A DNA stretch of 64,000 bases, from NCBI GenBank assembly GCA_902596045.1, contig CACJSJ010000002.1, positions 1 to 64,000 on the forward strand. The letters run 5' to 3'. Made by a program: the position numbers and the translations under genes. Position 1 is the stretch's first letter, and each line of letters begins with the position of its first letter. Shown in pieces: positions 19,441 to 32,512 of this stretch. This DNA comes from an uncultured Pelagibacteraceae bacterium. GTDB lineage: Bacteria > Pseudomonadota > Alphaproteobacteria > Pelagibacterales > Pelagibacteraceae. Below the pieces are notes generated by a model that saw only the letters and a list, made by a program, of their open reading frames with translations, searched no databases and was not told where the DNA came from.

Positions 19441-20508
19441 ATGTCTGATCTTAAAAAAATAAAAGATGAATATCTTTCAAAATTAAAAAGACAATCAAAT
19501 CTTTCTGAAATCAATGAAATAAAATCTAATCTATTTGGAAAAAATGGATTAATTTCATCTCAATTTAAAAAGATAGGATCTATTGATGAAAATGAAAGAA
19601 AAAAATTTGCCTCAGATCTGAACGTTATCAAGGATGAGTTACAAGATTTAATAAATTTCAAAATAAACGAAATTCAAAATGCAGAAATTAATAAAAAATT
19701 AGAAAAAGAAAAAATTGATGTAACTTTACCTGAAAGAACTTTTGTCAGAGGAAAAATTCATCCTGTTTCACAAACGATTGATGAAATTTCGTCTATTTTT
19801 TCTGAAATTGGTTTCAATGTTGAGGAAGGTCCAGATGTTGAAAATGAATATAATAATTTTACTGCATTAAATACTCCTGACAATCACCCAGCAAGGGATA
19901 TGCACGATACATTTTATCTAGATGAAAAGAAAGAAAGACTTCTAAGAACCCATACTTCTCCTGTTCAAATAAGAACCATGCTAAATGCTAAACCACCTTT
20001 TAAAATAATTGCACCTGGTAGAACTTATAGGTCTGATAGTGATCAGACGCATGCACCTATGTTTCATCAAGTTGAAGGGCTTCACATAGACAAAGATATA
20101 AACATGGGTCATTTGAAAGGCTGTTTAAATTATTTCATTAAAGAATTTTTTGAAGTTAAAAAAATTAAGATGAGATTTAGACCAAGCCATTTTCCTTTTA
20201 CAGAACCATCAGCTGAAGTTGATATTGGGTATGAATTAAAAGATGGAAAGATAATAATAGGTGAAGGTGATCAATGGCTTGAGATTTTAGGATGTGGAAT
20301 GGTTCATCCAAATGTTTTAAAAAATGTTAAAGTTGATCCAACAAAGTTCCAAGGATATGCGTTTGGTATTGGAATCGATAGATTGGCAATGCTCAAATAT
20401 GGTATTAATGATTTAAGAGCTTTTTTTGACTGTGACTATAGATGGTTAAATCATTTTGGTTTTGACCCATTAGATGTACCAACAAATTATAGAGGTTTAA
20501 GTCGATGA
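19441..20508 (+). CDS. pheS: Phenylalanyl-tRNA synthetase alpha subunit
   Basis: Catalytic alpha subunit (355 aa) of the alpha2-beta2 enzyme. An N-terminal coiled-coil of about 90 residues binds tRNA. The class II core has [10 protein letters not shown], the [14 protein letters not shown] region (motif 1/2), [21 protein letters not shown], and the motif 3 segment [19 protein letters not shown]. Phe-binding residues ([16 protein letters not shown]) are intact. It overlaps pheT by 4 bases (ATGA), implying translational coupling. Confidence 0.97.
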   Translation: MSDLKKIKDEYLSKLKRQSNLSEINEIKSNLFGKNGLISSQFKKIGSIDENERKKFASDLNVIKDELQDLINFKINEIQNAEINKKLEKEKIDVTLPERTFVRGKIHPVSQTIDEISSIFSEIGFNVEEGPDVENEYNNFTALNTPDNHPARDMHDTFYLDEKKERLLRTHTSPVQIRTMLNAKPPFKIIAPGRTYRSDSDQTHAPMFHQVEGLHIDKDINMGHLKGCLNYFIKEFFEVKKIKMRFRPSHFPFTEPSAEVDIGYELKDGKIIIGEGDQWLEILGCGMVHPNVLKNVKVDPTKFQGYAFGIGIDRLAMLKYGINDLRAFFDCDYRWLNHFGFDPLDVPTNYRGLSR

Positions 20509-22913
20509 AAATCACATTTGACTGGCTTAAAGATTATTTAGGCACAAATCTTAAAGAGGAAAAACTTTTGGAGCAACTTACCAATATTGGTTTAGAGGTT
20601 GAGGGAGTAGAAAACTTATTTGATGGACTTAATTTATTTAAGGTAGCAAAAATTATAAAAACAGAAAAACATCCAAACGCAGATCGCCTTAAAGTTTGTG
20701 ATGTTAGTCTTGGAAAAAAAGAATTTAAAAAAGTTGTATGTGGAGCTGATAATGCAAGAGATGGATTGATTACAATTTATGCTCCTCCAGGAGCAATTAT
20801 TCCCAAAACTAAAACAAAGTTGGTAATTGCTAAAATTAGAGATGTTACGTCTTATGGGATGCTTTGCTCTGAGTCTGAATTAAATTTATCAGATGAAAGT
20901 GAAGGAATAATAGAATTATCATCATCAAAATATGAAAAAAATATTGGAAAGAGTTATTTTTCAAAATCAAATTCAAATCTTATTGATTTATCAATAACAC
21001 CAAATAGACCAGATTGTCTTGGTGTTAGAGGAATAGCCAGAGATCTTGCCGCTTCTGGTTTTGGTAAATTGATGAATACAAAAGAAAAAAAGATTAAATC
21101 CAATTTGAAACAAACTCTAAAAGTAAAAATAAATAAAGAAAATGGTCAAGGATGTAGTGTTTTTGGAAGTTGTTTAATCACTAATGTTAAAAATTCTGAA
21201 AGCCCTAAATGGCTAAAAGATAAACTAGTTTCAATCGGTCAAAAACCAATTTCAGCAATAGTTGATATTACAAATTATGTTATGCTTGACATAAATCGTC
21301 CATTACATGCTTATGATGCTGATAAAATTGAAAAAGGCATCATAGTTAGAAATTCAAAATCTGGTGAGAAATTTACAGCCTTAGATAATAAAGATTATAA
21401 ATTAGATAATGGTATGTGTGTTATAACCGATAACAAGGGTGTTTTAGGCCTAGGTGGAATTATTGGGGGAACAAGATCAGGTACAGAATTTGATACGAAA
21501 AATATATTATTAGAATCAGCTTACTTTGAGCCTACATCTATAAGGAATACAGCAAAAAAATTAAATATAGATACAGATGCAAAATTTAGGTTCGAGAGAG
21601 GCATTGATCCATTATCTATTGAAGATGGTTTAAATAAAGCAGCATTATTGATTAAAGAAATTTGCGGAGGTGAAATTAGTAAAATAGATGTTCAAAAAAT
21701 TAAAAATTATAAAACAAAAATAATTAAATTTGATCCTAATTTATTAAAAAAAATATCTGGCTTTAAAATTTCTGATAAAGAAATGATTAAAATTTTGGAA
21801 GATCTTGGTTTTAAATCTAAAAAAGAAAAAAAATATTTGAAGCTTACAGTACCATCTTGGAGACCTGATATTATACAGGAAATTGATGTTGTTGAAGAAT
21901 TAGTGAGAATAAGTGGTTATGAAAAGATAAAAATTATAGATCCAATTAAGGAAAGAACGAAATCTACCTTAACTCAATCTCAAAAATTATTTCATTTTCT
22001 ACAAAGAGCAATTGCATCAAAAGGTTATTTAGAAACAATTACATGGTCATTTACAGACTCAAATTTTAATAATTACTTTAAAGGGGCAAATGAAGAGATT
22101 AAGATTGTTAATCCTATAAGCTCTGAGTTAGGAGTTTTAAGAAATTCAATATTCTCAAATTTAATTATGTATATTAATAAAAATCTTGATAGAGGCTTTA
22201 AAGATTTATCAATATTTGAAATAGGACCAATTTTTACTGGTTATAATCCAGGACAACAAAGTACTGTAATTTGTGGCTTATCAGCAGGTAAAAAATATAG
22301 ATCATCTTGGATTGATAAAGAGAGAAATGTCGATGTATTTGATGTTAAAAGAGACGTAGTTCAAACTTTAGTTGAGGCTGGATACAATTCTGAAAATTTT
22401 TTTATAGATAGTGAAACCCCGAATTATTATCATCCCGGTAAGTCAGGTAGGCTATTTTTGAATAAAGGAAAAGATAAAGTAGTTGCTTACTTTGGTGAAA
22501 TTCATCCTAATATTTTAAAAAGTATAGATATAAAAACAGAGTCTCTAGTAGGATTTGAAATTTTAATGGATAATTTGAAACTTCCAAAAAAAACATTAAA
22601 TAATCAAAAAATAAGCTTTAATGTTTCAGATTTTCAGAAATCTGAAAGAGATTTCGCATTTATTGTAAGCAAAGATATTAAAGCTCAAGATTTAATTAAT
22701 GCCGTTTCAAGTGTAGATCAAAACTTAATCAGCAACATAAAAGTTTTTGATATTTATGAGGGTGAAAATATTCCAGAAAATCAAAAATCAATTGCAATCA
22801 GTGTAACAATCCAATCATCTGAAAAAACTTTGAATGATAGTGATTTAGAAAATATTAATAATTTAATAATTAAAACAGTTGAAAATAAAACTGGTGCTAA
22901 GATTAGATCATAG
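20505..22913 (+). CDS. pheT: Phenylalanyl-tRNA synthetase beta subunit
   Basis: The 802-residue beta subunit has the N-terminal EMAP/tRNA-binding domain ([21 protein letters not shown]), the B3/B4 editing domain with [20 protein letters not shown], the B5 domain, a catalytic-like domain ([21 protein letters not shown]), and the C-terminal ferredoxin-like anticodon-binding domain ([17 protein letters not shown]). The length is normal. It follows pheS with a 4-base overlap and is 5 bases before lepA. Confidence 0.97.
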   Translation: MKITFDWLKDYLGTNLKEEKLLEQLTNIGLEVEGVENLFDGLNLFKVAKIIKTEKHPNADRLKVCDVSLGKKEFKKVVCGADNARDGLITIYAPPGAIIPKTKTKLVIAKIRDVTSYGMLCSESELNLSDESEGIIELSSSKYEKNIGKSYFSKSNSNLIDLSITPNRPDCLGVRGIARDLAASGFGKLMNTKEKKIKSNLKQTLKVKINKENGQGCSVFGSCLITNVKNSESPKWLKDKLVSIGQKPISAIVDITNYVMLDINRPLHAYDADKIEKGIIVRNSKSGEKFTALDNKDYKLDNGMCVITDNKGVLGLGGIIGGTRSGTEFDTKNILLESAYFEPTSIRNTAKKLNIDTDAKFRFERGIDPLSIEDGLNKAALLIKEICGGEISKIDVQKIKNYKTKIIKFDPNLLKKISGFKISDKEMIKILEDLGFKSKKEKKYLKLTVPSWRPDIIQEIDVVEELVRISGYEKIKIIDPIKERTKSTLTQSQKLFHFLQRAIASKGYLETITWSFTDSNFNNYFKGANEEIKIVNPISSELGVLRNSIFSNLIMYINKNLDRGFKDLSIFEIGPIFTGYNPGQQSTVICGLSAGKKYRSSWIDKERNVDVFDVKRDVVQTLVEAGYNSENFFIDSETPNYYHPGKSGRLFLNKGKDKVVAYFGEIHPNILKSIDIKTESLVGFEILMDNLKLPKKTLNNQKISFNVSDFQKSERDFAFIVSKDIKAQDLINAVSSVDQNLISNIKVFDIYEGENIPENQKSIAISVTIQSSEKTLNDSDLENINNLIIKTVENKTGAKIRS

Positions 22914-22918
22914 AAATT

Positions 22919-24724
22919 ATGAACTCTATCGATCATATTAGAAATTTTGCAATTATTGCCCATATTGATCATGGAAAATCTACTATAGCAGATAGAATTA
23001 TTCATAAATGTGGTGGACTGACCGAAAGAGAGATGAAAGCCCAGGTTCTTGATTCAATGGATATAGAAAGAGAAAGAGGAATTACAATAAAAGCTCAAAC
23101 AGTTAAATTAAATTTTAAAGCTAAAAATGGTAAAGAATACATATTAAATATAATTGATACACCTGGACATGTTGATTTTAGTTACGAAGTTAGTAGATCA
23201 TTATATGCTTGTGAGGGATCAATATTAATAGTCGATAGTACACAAGGCGTAGAAGCTCAAACATTAGCTAACGTTTACCAAGCACTAGATATTAATCATG
23301 AAATTATCCCTGTTTTAAATAAAACAGATTTACCAGCATCTGATATTGATCGCACAAAACAACAAATTGAAGATGTAATAGGAATAGATACTGATAATGC
23401 TGTTCCTTGTTCTGGAAAAACAGGAGAGGGTATTGAGGATATTTTAGAAAAAATTATAACTTTATTACCTGGACCAAAAGGTCAACCATCTAATGATCTT
23501 AAATGTTTATTAGTTGATAGTTGGTATGATACCTATCTCGGAGTTGTAATATTAGTAAGAGTAGTTAATGGAAAATTAAAAAAAAATATGAAAATAAAAA
23601 TGCTTTCAACAGATCAAGATTATATTATTGAAAAGGTTGGTGTTTTTACTCCAAAAGCTAAGGATATAAATGAATTAAATGCAGGTGAAATTGGATTTAT
23701 AACTACTGGCATTAAGGTTTTATCTGAAACAAAAGTTGGAGATACAATTTGTGACGCTTCAAAACCTAAAGTTGATGCTTTACCTGGTTTCAAGCCTAGT
23801 AAACCTGTAGTATTTTGTGGATTATTTCCAGTTGATAGCTCAGAATATCAAAAGTTAAAAGATGGTTTAGCAAAATTACAATTAAATGATGCAAGTTTTT
23901 CTTTTGAAGCAGAATCTTCCTCGGCTCTTGGACTTGGTTTTAGGTGTGGTTTTTTAGGATTACTTCATCTTGAAATAATTACAGAGAGGTTAGAGAGAGA
24001 ATTTGATGTCAATTTATTAACTACGACTCCAGGAGTAGTTTACAAAATAAATTTAAATAGCGGCAAAACCCTAGATTTACAAAACCCATCAAGTCTCCCA
24101 GATTTAACTTTAATTAAATCTATTGAAGAACCTTGGATAAAAGCGACAGTTATTACGCCTGATCAATATTTAGGTTCAATTATTAAACTTTGTCAGGATA
24201 AAAGAGGTATCCAAACAAATTTGACTTATTCGGGAAATAGGGCTGTTTTAAGTTATGAACTTCCTCTGAATGAAGTTGTTTTCGATTTTAATGATCGAAT
24301 TAAATCTATGACAAGTGGATATGCAAGTTTTGATTATGAAATAGCCGATTATAGAGAAGGAGATTTAGTAAAGTTAGGAATTTTAGTAAATGGGGAGCCA
24401 GTTGATGCATTAGCCATGATGATACACAAGGATTTTGCCCAAAAAACTGGGAGAGAAGTTTGTGAAAAATTAAAAGATTTAATTCCAAGACATAATTTCA
24501 TGATACCTGTCCAGGCTGCAATCGGAGGAAAAATTATTGCAAGAGAGACTATAAAAGGATTTAAAAAAGATGTGTTAACAAAAATTCATGGTGGTGGTGC
24601 TACAGACAGAAAAAGAAAGTTGTTAGAAAAACAAAAAAAAGGAAAAGCAAGATCAAAACAATTTGGTCGGGTTGAAATACCCCAAGAGGCATTTATAGGT
24701 GTTTTAAAAATTCCTAAAGATTAA
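22919..24724 (+). CDS. lepA: Elongation factor 4 (LepA)
   Basis: The ribosome-associated GTPase (601 aa) has G1 [10 protein letters not shown]3 [16 protein letters not shown] and G4 NKTDLPASD, followed by EF-G-like domains and the LepA-specific C-terminal domain ([19 protein letters not shown] near the end). The length matches the family. Its last 11 bases overlap the convergent GT61 gene, which begins the glycan cluster. Confidence 0.97.
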   Translation: MNSIDHIRNFAIIAHIDHGKSTIADRIIHKCGGLTEREMKAQVLDSMDIERERGITIKAQTVKLNFKAKNGKEYILNIIDTPGHVDFSYEVSRSLYACEGSILIVDSTQGVEAQTLANVYQALDINHEIIPVLNKTDLPASDIDRTKQQIEDVIGIDTDNAVPCSGKTGEGIEDILEKIITLLPGPKGQPSNDLKCLLVDSWYDTYLGVVILVRVVNGKLKKNMKIKMLSTDQDYIIEKVGVFTPKAKDINELNAGEIGFITTGIKVLSETKVGDTICDASKPKVDALPGFKPSKPVVFCGLFPVDSSEYQKLKDGLAKLQLNDASFSFEAESSSALGLGFRCGFLGLLHLEIITERLEREFDVNLLTTTPGVVYKINLNSGKTLDLQNPSSLPDLTLIKSIEEPWIKATVITPDQYLGSIIKLCQDKRGIQTNLTYSGNRAVLSYELPLNEVVFDFNDRIKSMTSGYASFDYEIADYREGDLVKLGILVNGEPVDALAMMIHKDFAQKTGREVCEKLKDLIPRHNFMIPVQAAIGGKIIARETIKGFKKDVLTKIHGGGATDRKRKLLEKQKKGKARSKQFGRVEIPQEAFIGVLKIPKD

Positions 24725-25811
24725 TTATTTTTTCAATAAGTTTAAAGTTTTTATTACTAAGATTTATTTTAAATGGATAATTTTTATCAGAATTGTCTGG
24801 TATAGTCTCAATTCTGAAGTACTTTAATTTTAAAATTTTACTAATTCTCTCACATTTTTTATTAGGATGATCAGCTGGAATTATTTCAATTATTTTTGTT
24901 CCAGGTTTACAAAAAATTATATTTGAAAAAGCTGCACCATGAGCACCAATAACAACAGAAGAACTTTTAAATAAATTTATTTGTTTTTTAAAGGATAAAT
25001 TTTCTGGTTTGCATAATTTAAAATTTTTTCTTAAAACTAAATTTTTAATATCGTTTAGATTATTGATTTGACAGTGATTATATTTAGATTTAGATCGATC
25101 TAAAAAAATTTTATTTTTAAATTTTTGTTTTGAATTATCCCAAAAAAACTCCCTATTTTTTTGAATTACCCACTTAGGAATTTTCTTAACATTTTCTTGA
25201 ATATAACCTTTATCATACCAAGGATGATCAACAGCAAAAATTTCTTCCGCAAAAATATGATTATTTTTTTTACTACTTAATAGTTTTTCTTTATTAATAC
25301 CTAAAATTTTAAAAATTTTAATTTGCCATTTTTTTGGATCAGAAACATAGAAATAATTTATTTTTTTCAAATCTATTTTTAAACTCAAAAGGTAAATTTT
25401 AGGAACTATATCAAATAGAAAATGAAAGAAGTTATTTCCACTATCTCCTTGACAGAGATTAAAAACTTTTCCTTTAATTTTTCTGATAAAAGAAGGGGTA
25501 CCTATTCTCAATACAGAATTATATTTTATTTTTTTTAAATTTCCATTTGTTAGTTGAAAAGACACAAATGGTAAAATAAAATTATTTTTAATTACTGCTA
25601 CGTTTTCATTATTATCAGTATAAATTCTTGCATTTTTGATTTTATAAAAATAATAGTTTTTGTCATTATATGTTTTAAATGATGAAACATTAATTTTTTC
25701 TTTTTTTATAAGTTTGGCTCTTGTATTTGAAATTAATATTTTTCCATATATATATTTAAAAAAAATCTGAATTGAGGCTTTATAATACAATTTTAATTTA
25801 TTCTTAATCAT
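24714..25811 (-). CDS. Glycosyltransferase family 61 (DUF563-like)
   Basis: The protein (365 aa) has the GT61 core: [18 protein letters not shown] near residue 125, and the C-terminal block with [24 protein letters not shown], where the GAHGA loop and following E are the most conserved part of the family. Eukaryotic GT61 members transfer xylose or GlcNAc; bacterial ones lie in capsule and LPS loci. The sugar is unknown here. It is very lysine/asparagine-rich and contains long A/T runs compared with the translation genes next to it. It is transcribed away from the divergent oxidoreductase gene. Confidence 0.85.
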   Translation of the reverse strand: MIKNKLKLYYKASIQIFFKYIYGKILISNTRAKLIKKEKINVSSFKTYNDKNYYFYKIKNARIYTDNNENVAVIKNNFILPFVSFQLTNGNLKKIKYNSVLRIGTPSFIRKIKGKVFNLCQGDSGNNFFHFLFDIVPKIYLLSLKIDLKKINYFYVSDPKKWQIKIFKILGINKEKLLSSKKNNHIFAEEIFAVDHPWYDKGYIQENVKKIPKWVIQKNREFFWDNSKQKFKNKIFLDRSKSKYNHCQINNLNDIKNLVLRKNFKLCKPENLSFKKQINLFKSSSVVIGAHGAAFSNIIFCKPGTKIIEIIPADHPNKKCERISKILKLKYFRIETIPDNSDKNYPFKINLSNKNFKLIEKIINL

Positions 25812-25834
25812 GTATTGTAATTTATTATCGATAA

Positions 25835-26860
25835 ATGAAACATATAGTTAAATGGGGCATTATAGGTTTAGGAAATATAGCATTTGAATTTGCAAAGTCA
25901 TTTTATAATTCAGATAACGCAGATTTAATAGCTGCAGCAAGCACATCTAATGAAAAATTAATTAAATTTAAACAAAATTTTAATATTGAGAAAGAAAATC
26001 TTTACAATTCTTATCAAAAATTATTAGAAAATGAAGATATAGACATTGTTTATATAGCTTTACCAAACTCATTTCATTTTGAATGGATATTAAAAGCGAT
26101 TGAAAAAAATAAGAATATCCTTGTTGAAAAACCTGCATTCGTTTCACTTAAAGAAGCAGAAATAATATTTAATCATAAAAATTTAAAAAACATATTTTTT
26201 GGTGAAGGATATATGTATCGATATCATCCACAAATAAGTGAAATGATAAAAATTATCAAGTCTAGTGGAATAGGAAAACCTATTTCAATGGAGTCAAATT
26301 TTGGGATCAAATTTATTAAAAAAAAAAATTTTTTTAGCTTTAGGAAAAAAATAGATAAAAATAAAAGAATTTTTAATAAGAAACTAGGAGGAGGAGTTAT
26401 CCTAGATCTTGGTTGTTATACTACATCCATGAGTTTATTAGTTGCTTCTTTAATAGATAATATTGATATGACAAATTATAAATTAACAGATATTCAAACC
26501 GATTACTTATATTCTGATATTGATGTACACAGTTTTGCAAAAATAAATTTTGATAATAAATTTATATCAAATATTACAGTTTCGTTTAGGGACGACATTG
26601 GAAAAAAAACAGTTATTCTTGGTGAGAATGGAAAAATTATTTTGGAAAATATTTGGAATTCCGAACAACCTAAAATAGAAATAGTTGGAAAGACTAATAA
26701 AATAATGAATTTTGAAAACCAAAAAAATATTTATTCATTAGAAATTGAAAATATAAGCAAGGATATTATAGATAACAAAACTGAGTCCTCTTTTCCTGGT
26801 ATAAATAAAAAAGAAATCTTATTTAATACAAAATTACTCAATAGTTGGATTAATGAATAA
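25835..26860 (+). CDS. Gfo/Idh/MocA-family oxidoreductase
   Basis: This 341-residue NAD(P)-dependent oxidoreductase has the Rossmann start KWGIIGLGNIAFEFAKSF, the conserved EKPAF motif (E-K-P, with the catalytic-site lysine) near residue 95, and the C-terminal alpha/beta domain with LGGGVILDLGCYTTSMSL. Family members oxidise or reduce sugar hydroxyls such as nucleotide-sugar or inositol carbons. Its position between GT61 and GT17 genes suggests a role in making a sugar for the glycan. It overlaps the next gene by 8 bases. Confidence 0.88.
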   Translation: MKHIVKWGIIGLGNIAFEFAKSFYNSDNADLIAAASTSNEKLIKFKQNFNIEKENLYNSYQKLLENEDIDIVYIALPNSFHFEWILKAIEKNKNILVEKPAFVSLKEAEIIFNHKNLKNIFFGEGYMYRYHPQISEMIKIIKSSGIGKPISMESNFGIKFIKKKNFFSFRKKIDKNKRIFNKKLGGGVILDLGCYTTSMSLLVASLIDNIDMTNYKLTDIQTDYLYSDIDVHSFAKINFDNKFISNITVSFRDDIGKKTVILGENGKIILENIWNSEQPKIEIVGKTNKIMNFENQKNIYSLEIENISKDIIDNKTESSFPGINKKEILFNTKLLNSWINE

Positions 26861-27665
26861 TAATAAATTAATAGATTGCATAACCTTTTTTGATAATAAA
26901 TTAATGTTTGATTTAAGGTTTAATATTTTAAAAGATCATGTTGATTTTTTTGTTGTCTGTGAATCAAAATATGATCATAGAAACAATCCAAAAAAGTTAA
27001 ATTTTGATTTAAAATTTTTAAAAAATAATAAAGTTAAGTATGTTGTATTAGATAAGCCATTTCCAAATGAGAGTGATATATGGAATAATCAAGCCATTCA
27101 GAGAGAGTTTTTATTGAATAGTTTAGATTCATTTGTTAGGGAAAATGACTTAGTTTTTTTTTCAGACCCAGATGAAATACCAAATCCAAGTTTACTTATT
27201 AATTTTAATTTAAAAAAAAAATATGGTATTTTTTTTCAAGATTGTTTTAATTTTAAGTTTAATCTATTCAATCCATTCGAAACCCCCTGGGAAGGAACAA
27301 GGGTTAGTCAAAAAAAAAACTTAAAGTCCATTGATTTCATGAGACAAAAAGTTAAGTCTAAGAATTTGAAATATAATTTTTTAAGATTCGATAAAGAAAA
27401 AAATATTGAGATATTTAAAGATGGAGGATGGCATTTTAATAATATTATGGAGCCTGAATTAATATCATTAAAATTAAAAACATTCGCTCATTCTGAGTTT
27501 AGTGAAAAAAAATTTTCAGATGTAAATATTATCAAATCCAAAATAGATAAGAAAATTGACCTTTTTGAGAGAGGACACCAATATAAGAAAATTGAACTGG
27601 ACAACTCTTTCCCAAAATATCTTGTTTCTAATTATGAAAAATATAAGTCATTTATATTACCTTAA
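26853..27665 (+). CDS. Glycosyltransferase family 17-like protein
   Basis: The protein (270 aa) starts with DCITFFDNKLMFDLRFNILKD..VDFFVVCESKYDHRNNPK, which matches the GT17 pattern (D.f.f.nE.d.L..RL..l...vd.fvv.Ea..tf.g..K). The later FFSDPDEIPNPSLL is the conserved DxDEIP block. Eukaryotic GT17 is the bisecting N-acetylglucosaminyltransferase (MGAT3). Bacterial members are found in surface-glycan loci, with unknown acceptors. It ends 5 bases before tRNA-Ser, so it may share a transcript with it. Confidence 0.82.
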   Translation: MNNNKLIDCITFFDNKLMFDLRFNILKDHVDFFVVCESKYDHRNNPKKLNFDLKFLKNNKVKYVVLDKPFPNESDIWNNQAIQREFLLNSLDSFVRENDLVFFSDPDEIPNPSLLINFNLKKKYGIFFQDCFNFKFNLFNPFETPWEGTRVSQKKNLKSIDFMRQKVKSKNLKYNFLRFDKEKNIEIFKDGGWHFNNIMEPELISLKLKTFAHSEFSEKKFSDVNIIKSKIDKKIDLFERGHQYKKIELDNSFPKYLVSNYEKYKSFILP

Positions 27666-27670
27666 TCTAT

Positions 27671-27760
27671 GGAGAGGTGGCCGAGTGGTTGAAGGCGCAC
27701 GCTTGGAAAGCGTGTAAAGGAGAAATTCTTTCATGGGTTCGAATCCCATTCTCTCCGCCA
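27671..27760 (+). tRNA. tRNA-Ser (GGA)
   Basis: This type II tRNA of 90 bases has acceptor GGAGAGG/TCTCTCC, anticodon stem CACGC/GCGTG with loop TTGGAAA (anticodon GGA), a long variable arm, T-loop TTCGAAT, discriminator G and encoded CCA. It sits in the middle of the glycan cluster, 5 bases after the GT17 gene. Confidence 0.96.
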
Positions 27761-27839
27761 TATATATTTTAATTTTCTTTCAATATTTATTGAAAAAAAT
27801 AGATAGTTATATTTTACAATCAATATATAAAATTATTTT

Positions 27840-28238
27840 ATGAAAAAGTATGTATTTAAAAAATATACCAAAAAAAGTGGGACATTAACGCCCTTCTCAT
27901 TAAAATTTGATATACCATTTAAAACTAAAAGAATTTTTTTAATTTACGGTAATAAAAATTTTATTAGAGGTGATCATGCACATTTTAAATGTAAACAATT
28001 TTTAATACCTATATTTGGTACTATGGAAATTAGATATGAGAATAAAAATATTAAACGTAAAATTGTTATTGATTATAGAAAAAAAAAAGGCATTCAGATA
28101 AATCCAAAAACCTGGTGTAAAATAAAATTTAAAACAAACAATAGTATTTTAATGGTCTTCTGCGATAGAGAATACGAATATCATGATTATATAGAAAATT
28201 ATAATCAATTTTTAAAAATTATTAAAAAGAAAAAATGA
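27840..28238 (+). CDS. FdtA/QdtA/WxcM-like sugar 3,4-ketoisomerase (cupin)
   Basis: The protein (132 aa) is a small cupin. FIRGDHAHFKCKQFLIPIFGTMEIR corresponds to the R-G-x-HAH-K-C-xQ block of dTDP-4-keto-6-deoxyglucose ketoisomerases (FdtA, QdtA) and WxcM domains, with the catalytic histidine pair. C-terminal EYEYHDYIENYNQF also fits that family. It probably isomerises or epimerises a keto-sugar nucleotide for the glycan. It overlaps the epimerase gene downstream by 4 bases. Confidence 0.82.
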   Translation: MKKYVFKKYTKKSGTLTPFSLKFDIPFKTKRIFLIYGNKNFIRGDHAHFKCKQFLIPIFGTMEIRYENKNIKRKIVIDYRKKKGIQINPKTWCKIKFKTNNSILMVFCDREYEYHDYIENYNQFLKIIKKKK

Positions 28239-29158
28239 ACTTACTTATAACAGGTTGTTGTGGACACATAGGCTCATATCTTGCAGAGAATGTTAATAAG
28301 ATTAAGAATATCAAAAAAACTTTTATTGTTGATAATCTTGATTCAAATAGATTTGATTCAATATTTAATTCCAAAAAAAAAAATAATTTAAAATTTTTAA
28401 TCAGAGATTTAACAAATAAAAAAAGTTTAGATGATCTTAAAGATATTGATTTTGTAATTCACTTGGCATCAATGACCAATGCAGAACAAAGTTTTGGAAA
28501 AAAAAATGTAATGTATGAAAATAACATTTCATGCTTTAAAACAATAATTAGATTTTGCAAAAGAACAAAAGCCAAATTGATACATATCTCATCCACCAGC
28601 GTTTATGGTAAACAAGCTAAAATTGTTGATGAAACTTGTGAACAAAAATATTTAAAACCACAATCTCCATATGCAGACATTAAGCTTATTGAAGAAAAAA
28701 TGTTAAAAAAAGAAAATAAATTTTTAAGATATAACAGCTTTCGATTTGGGACAATTTCAGGAGTTTCTAAGGGGATTAGATTTCATACAGCAGTAAATAA
28801 ATTTTGTTTTAATGCATCTATTAATGCGGACATTAATGTCTATAAAACAGCACTTCATCAATATAGACCGTATTTGTCTTTAAAAGATGCCTTCAAGGTT
28901 TTTAAATTCTGTATTGAAAAAAATTTTTTTCATAATGATATATTTAATGTTTTGTCTGGCAATTATACAGTCAATCAAATAATTACAAAAATCAGAAAAT
29001 ATAAAAAAAATATAAATATAAAACTTGTTAAGTCTCAAATTATGAATCAACTCTCTTATCATGTTAGTCAAAAAAAAATTAACAGATATGGATTAATTTT
29101 AAATTCTAATATTGAAAGAGATATTAGGGATACAATGAAATTATTAAGAAATATTTAA
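28235..29158 (+). CDS. NAD-dependent epimerase/dehydratase (extended SDR)
   Basis: This 307-residue sugar-nucleotide SDR has the Rossmann motif LLITGCCGHIGSYLAE (GxxGxxG), DNLDSNR, the conserved HLAS, a catalytic region SSTSVYG, and YxxxK in SPYADIKLIEE. The length and C-terminal substrate-binding part resemble UDP/dTDP-sugar epimerases and dehydratases. The exact reaction cannot be assigned. It directly abuts the methyltransferase gene. Confidence 0.9.
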   Translation: MNLLITGCCGHIGSYLAENVNKIKNIKKTFIVDNLDSNRFDSIFNSKKKNNLKFLIRDLTNKKSLDDLKDIDFVIHLASMTNAEQSFGKKNVMYENNISCFKTIIRFCKRTKAKLIHISSTSVYGKQAKIVDETCEQKYLKPQSPYADIKLIEEKMLKKENKFLRYNSFRFGTISGVSKGIRFHTAVNKFCFNASINADINVYKTALHQYRPYLSLKDAFKVFKFCIEKNFFHNDIFNVLSGNYTVNQIITKIRKYKKNINIKLVKSQIMNQLSYHVSQKKINRYGLILNSNIERDIRDTMKLLRNI

Positions 29159-30355
29159 ATGATTTGCAAAGTCACAAAAAAAAAAATTAAACCATTTATG
29201 TCCTTTGGAAAAATGCCAATAGCTAATGGATTTTTAAAAAAAAAGAATTTTAAAAAAGAATATTTTTTTAATATGGAGGTTGGTTTTTCCAAAGATATTT
29301 CTTTATTTCAACTTAATAGTCACCCAAAACCAAAAATGATGTTTAATAAAAACTACCCTTTTTTTACTGGAAGTTCTAAAGGAATGATTGATCATTTTAG
29401 AAAATATTCGGAATGGATTAAAAAAAAATATCTTAAAAATAAAAAAATTCTTGTCGAGATAGGTTCTAATGATGGGACTTTCTTAAGTAATTTTAAAAAA
29501 AATAAAATATATACCCTCGGTATTGAACCTTCATATAATGTTGCAAAATTATCAAAAAGAAATGGAATTAATACTAAAAATTGTTTTTTCAATTATCAAA
29601 ATATAAAAAGAATGAAGAAATTTTATAAAAAAACTGATTTGATTTGTGCAGCAAATGCGATTTGTCATATTCCAGATATGCCAGATTTAATTAAAGGAAT
29701 TGATTTTTTATTAGAAAGAAAAGGCCTCTTCATTTTTGAGGAGCCTTATTTAGGTTCAATGTATGAAAAAACTTCTTATGATCAAATTTACGATGAACAT
29801 ATATTTATGTTTTCTGTAAGCTCGATAATGAAAATTTTTAAATTATATAACTTTGATTTAATAAATGTTGTCCCTCAAAAAACACATGGTGGTTCAATGC
29901 GGTATGTAGTTGGTAGATCTGGAGAACATAATATTAGCAAGAATGTTTTGAAATTTTTAGTACAAGAAAAACAAAAAAAGATTCACTCGATTAAAGGATG
30001 TTTACAGTTTAAAAAGAAATGTGAAATTTCAAAAAAAAAATTAAGAAATAAAATTTTTGGAATGTTAAAAAAAGGTAAAAAGATTGCAGGTTATGCTGCT
30101 ACCTCTAAAAGCACTACAATCTTAAATTATTGTAATATTGATAATAAACATATTGATTTTATATGTGATACGACACCAAACAAAATTTATACGTTTTCTC
30201 CAGGAACACATATACCCATTGTTTCCGTTGATCACTTTAGAAAAAATATTCCAGATTACACTTTTCTATTTGCATGGAATCACAAGAAGGAAATCTTTCT
30301 AAAAGAAAAAAAGAATTTAAAAAAAACCAAGTGGTTTGCTCATATTAAAATTTAA
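29159..30355 (+). CDS. C-methyltransferase-like SAM-dependent enzyme (Methyltransf_13/C-terminal domain type)
   Basis: The 398-residue protein has the three-part layout of sugar C-methyltransferases (TylC3/NovU type). The N-terminal domain has the FGKMPIANGFL motif, the SAM domain has VEIGSNDGTFLSNFK (GxNDGxxL), and the C-terminal domain carries GYAATSKSTTILNYCNI and DTTPNKIYTFSPGTHIPI. In the usual family the N-terminus holds a CxxC..CxxC zinc site; here only one cysteine (C3) remains in the first 60 residues. The role is probably branched or methylated sugar synthesis. It is the last gene of the glycan cluster before gyrB. Confidence 0.85.
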   Translation: MICKVTKKKIKPFMSFGKMPIANGFLKKKNFKKEYFFNMEVGFSKDISLFQLNSHPKPKMMFNKNYPFFTGSSKGMIDHFRKYSEWIKKKYLKNKKILVEIGSNDGTFLSNFKKNKIYTLGIEPSYNVAKLSKRNGINTKNCFFNYQNIKRMKKFYKKTDLICAANAICHIPDMPDLIKGIDFLLERKGLFIFEEPYLGSMYEKTSYDQIYDEHIFMFSVSSIMKIFKLYNFDLINVVPQKTHGGSMRYVVGRSGEHNISKNVLKFLVQEKQKKIHSIKGCLQFKKKCEISKKKLRNKIFGMLKKGKKIAGYAATSKSTTILNYCNIDNKHIDFICDTTPNKIYTFSPGTHIPIVSVDHFRKNIPDYTFLFAWNHKKEIFLKEKKNLKKTKWFAHIKI

Positions 30356-30398
30356 ATAGTAGATTTAAGTTTTTTAAATGTGAATATTTGAAATATAA

Positions 30399-32510
<2,112 letters not shown>

Positions 32511-32512
32511 TA

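Noticed and set aside
27778-27795. Hairpin TTTCAAT-ATTT-ATTGAAA after tRNA-Ser
   Set aside because: The stem has few G/C pairs and is followed by A's rather than T's on the plus strand; too weak to call a terminator.
24714-30355. Integrated mobile element next to tRNA-Ser
   Set aside because: There is no integrase, transposase, direct repeat of the tRNA end or phage gene in or around the cluster.
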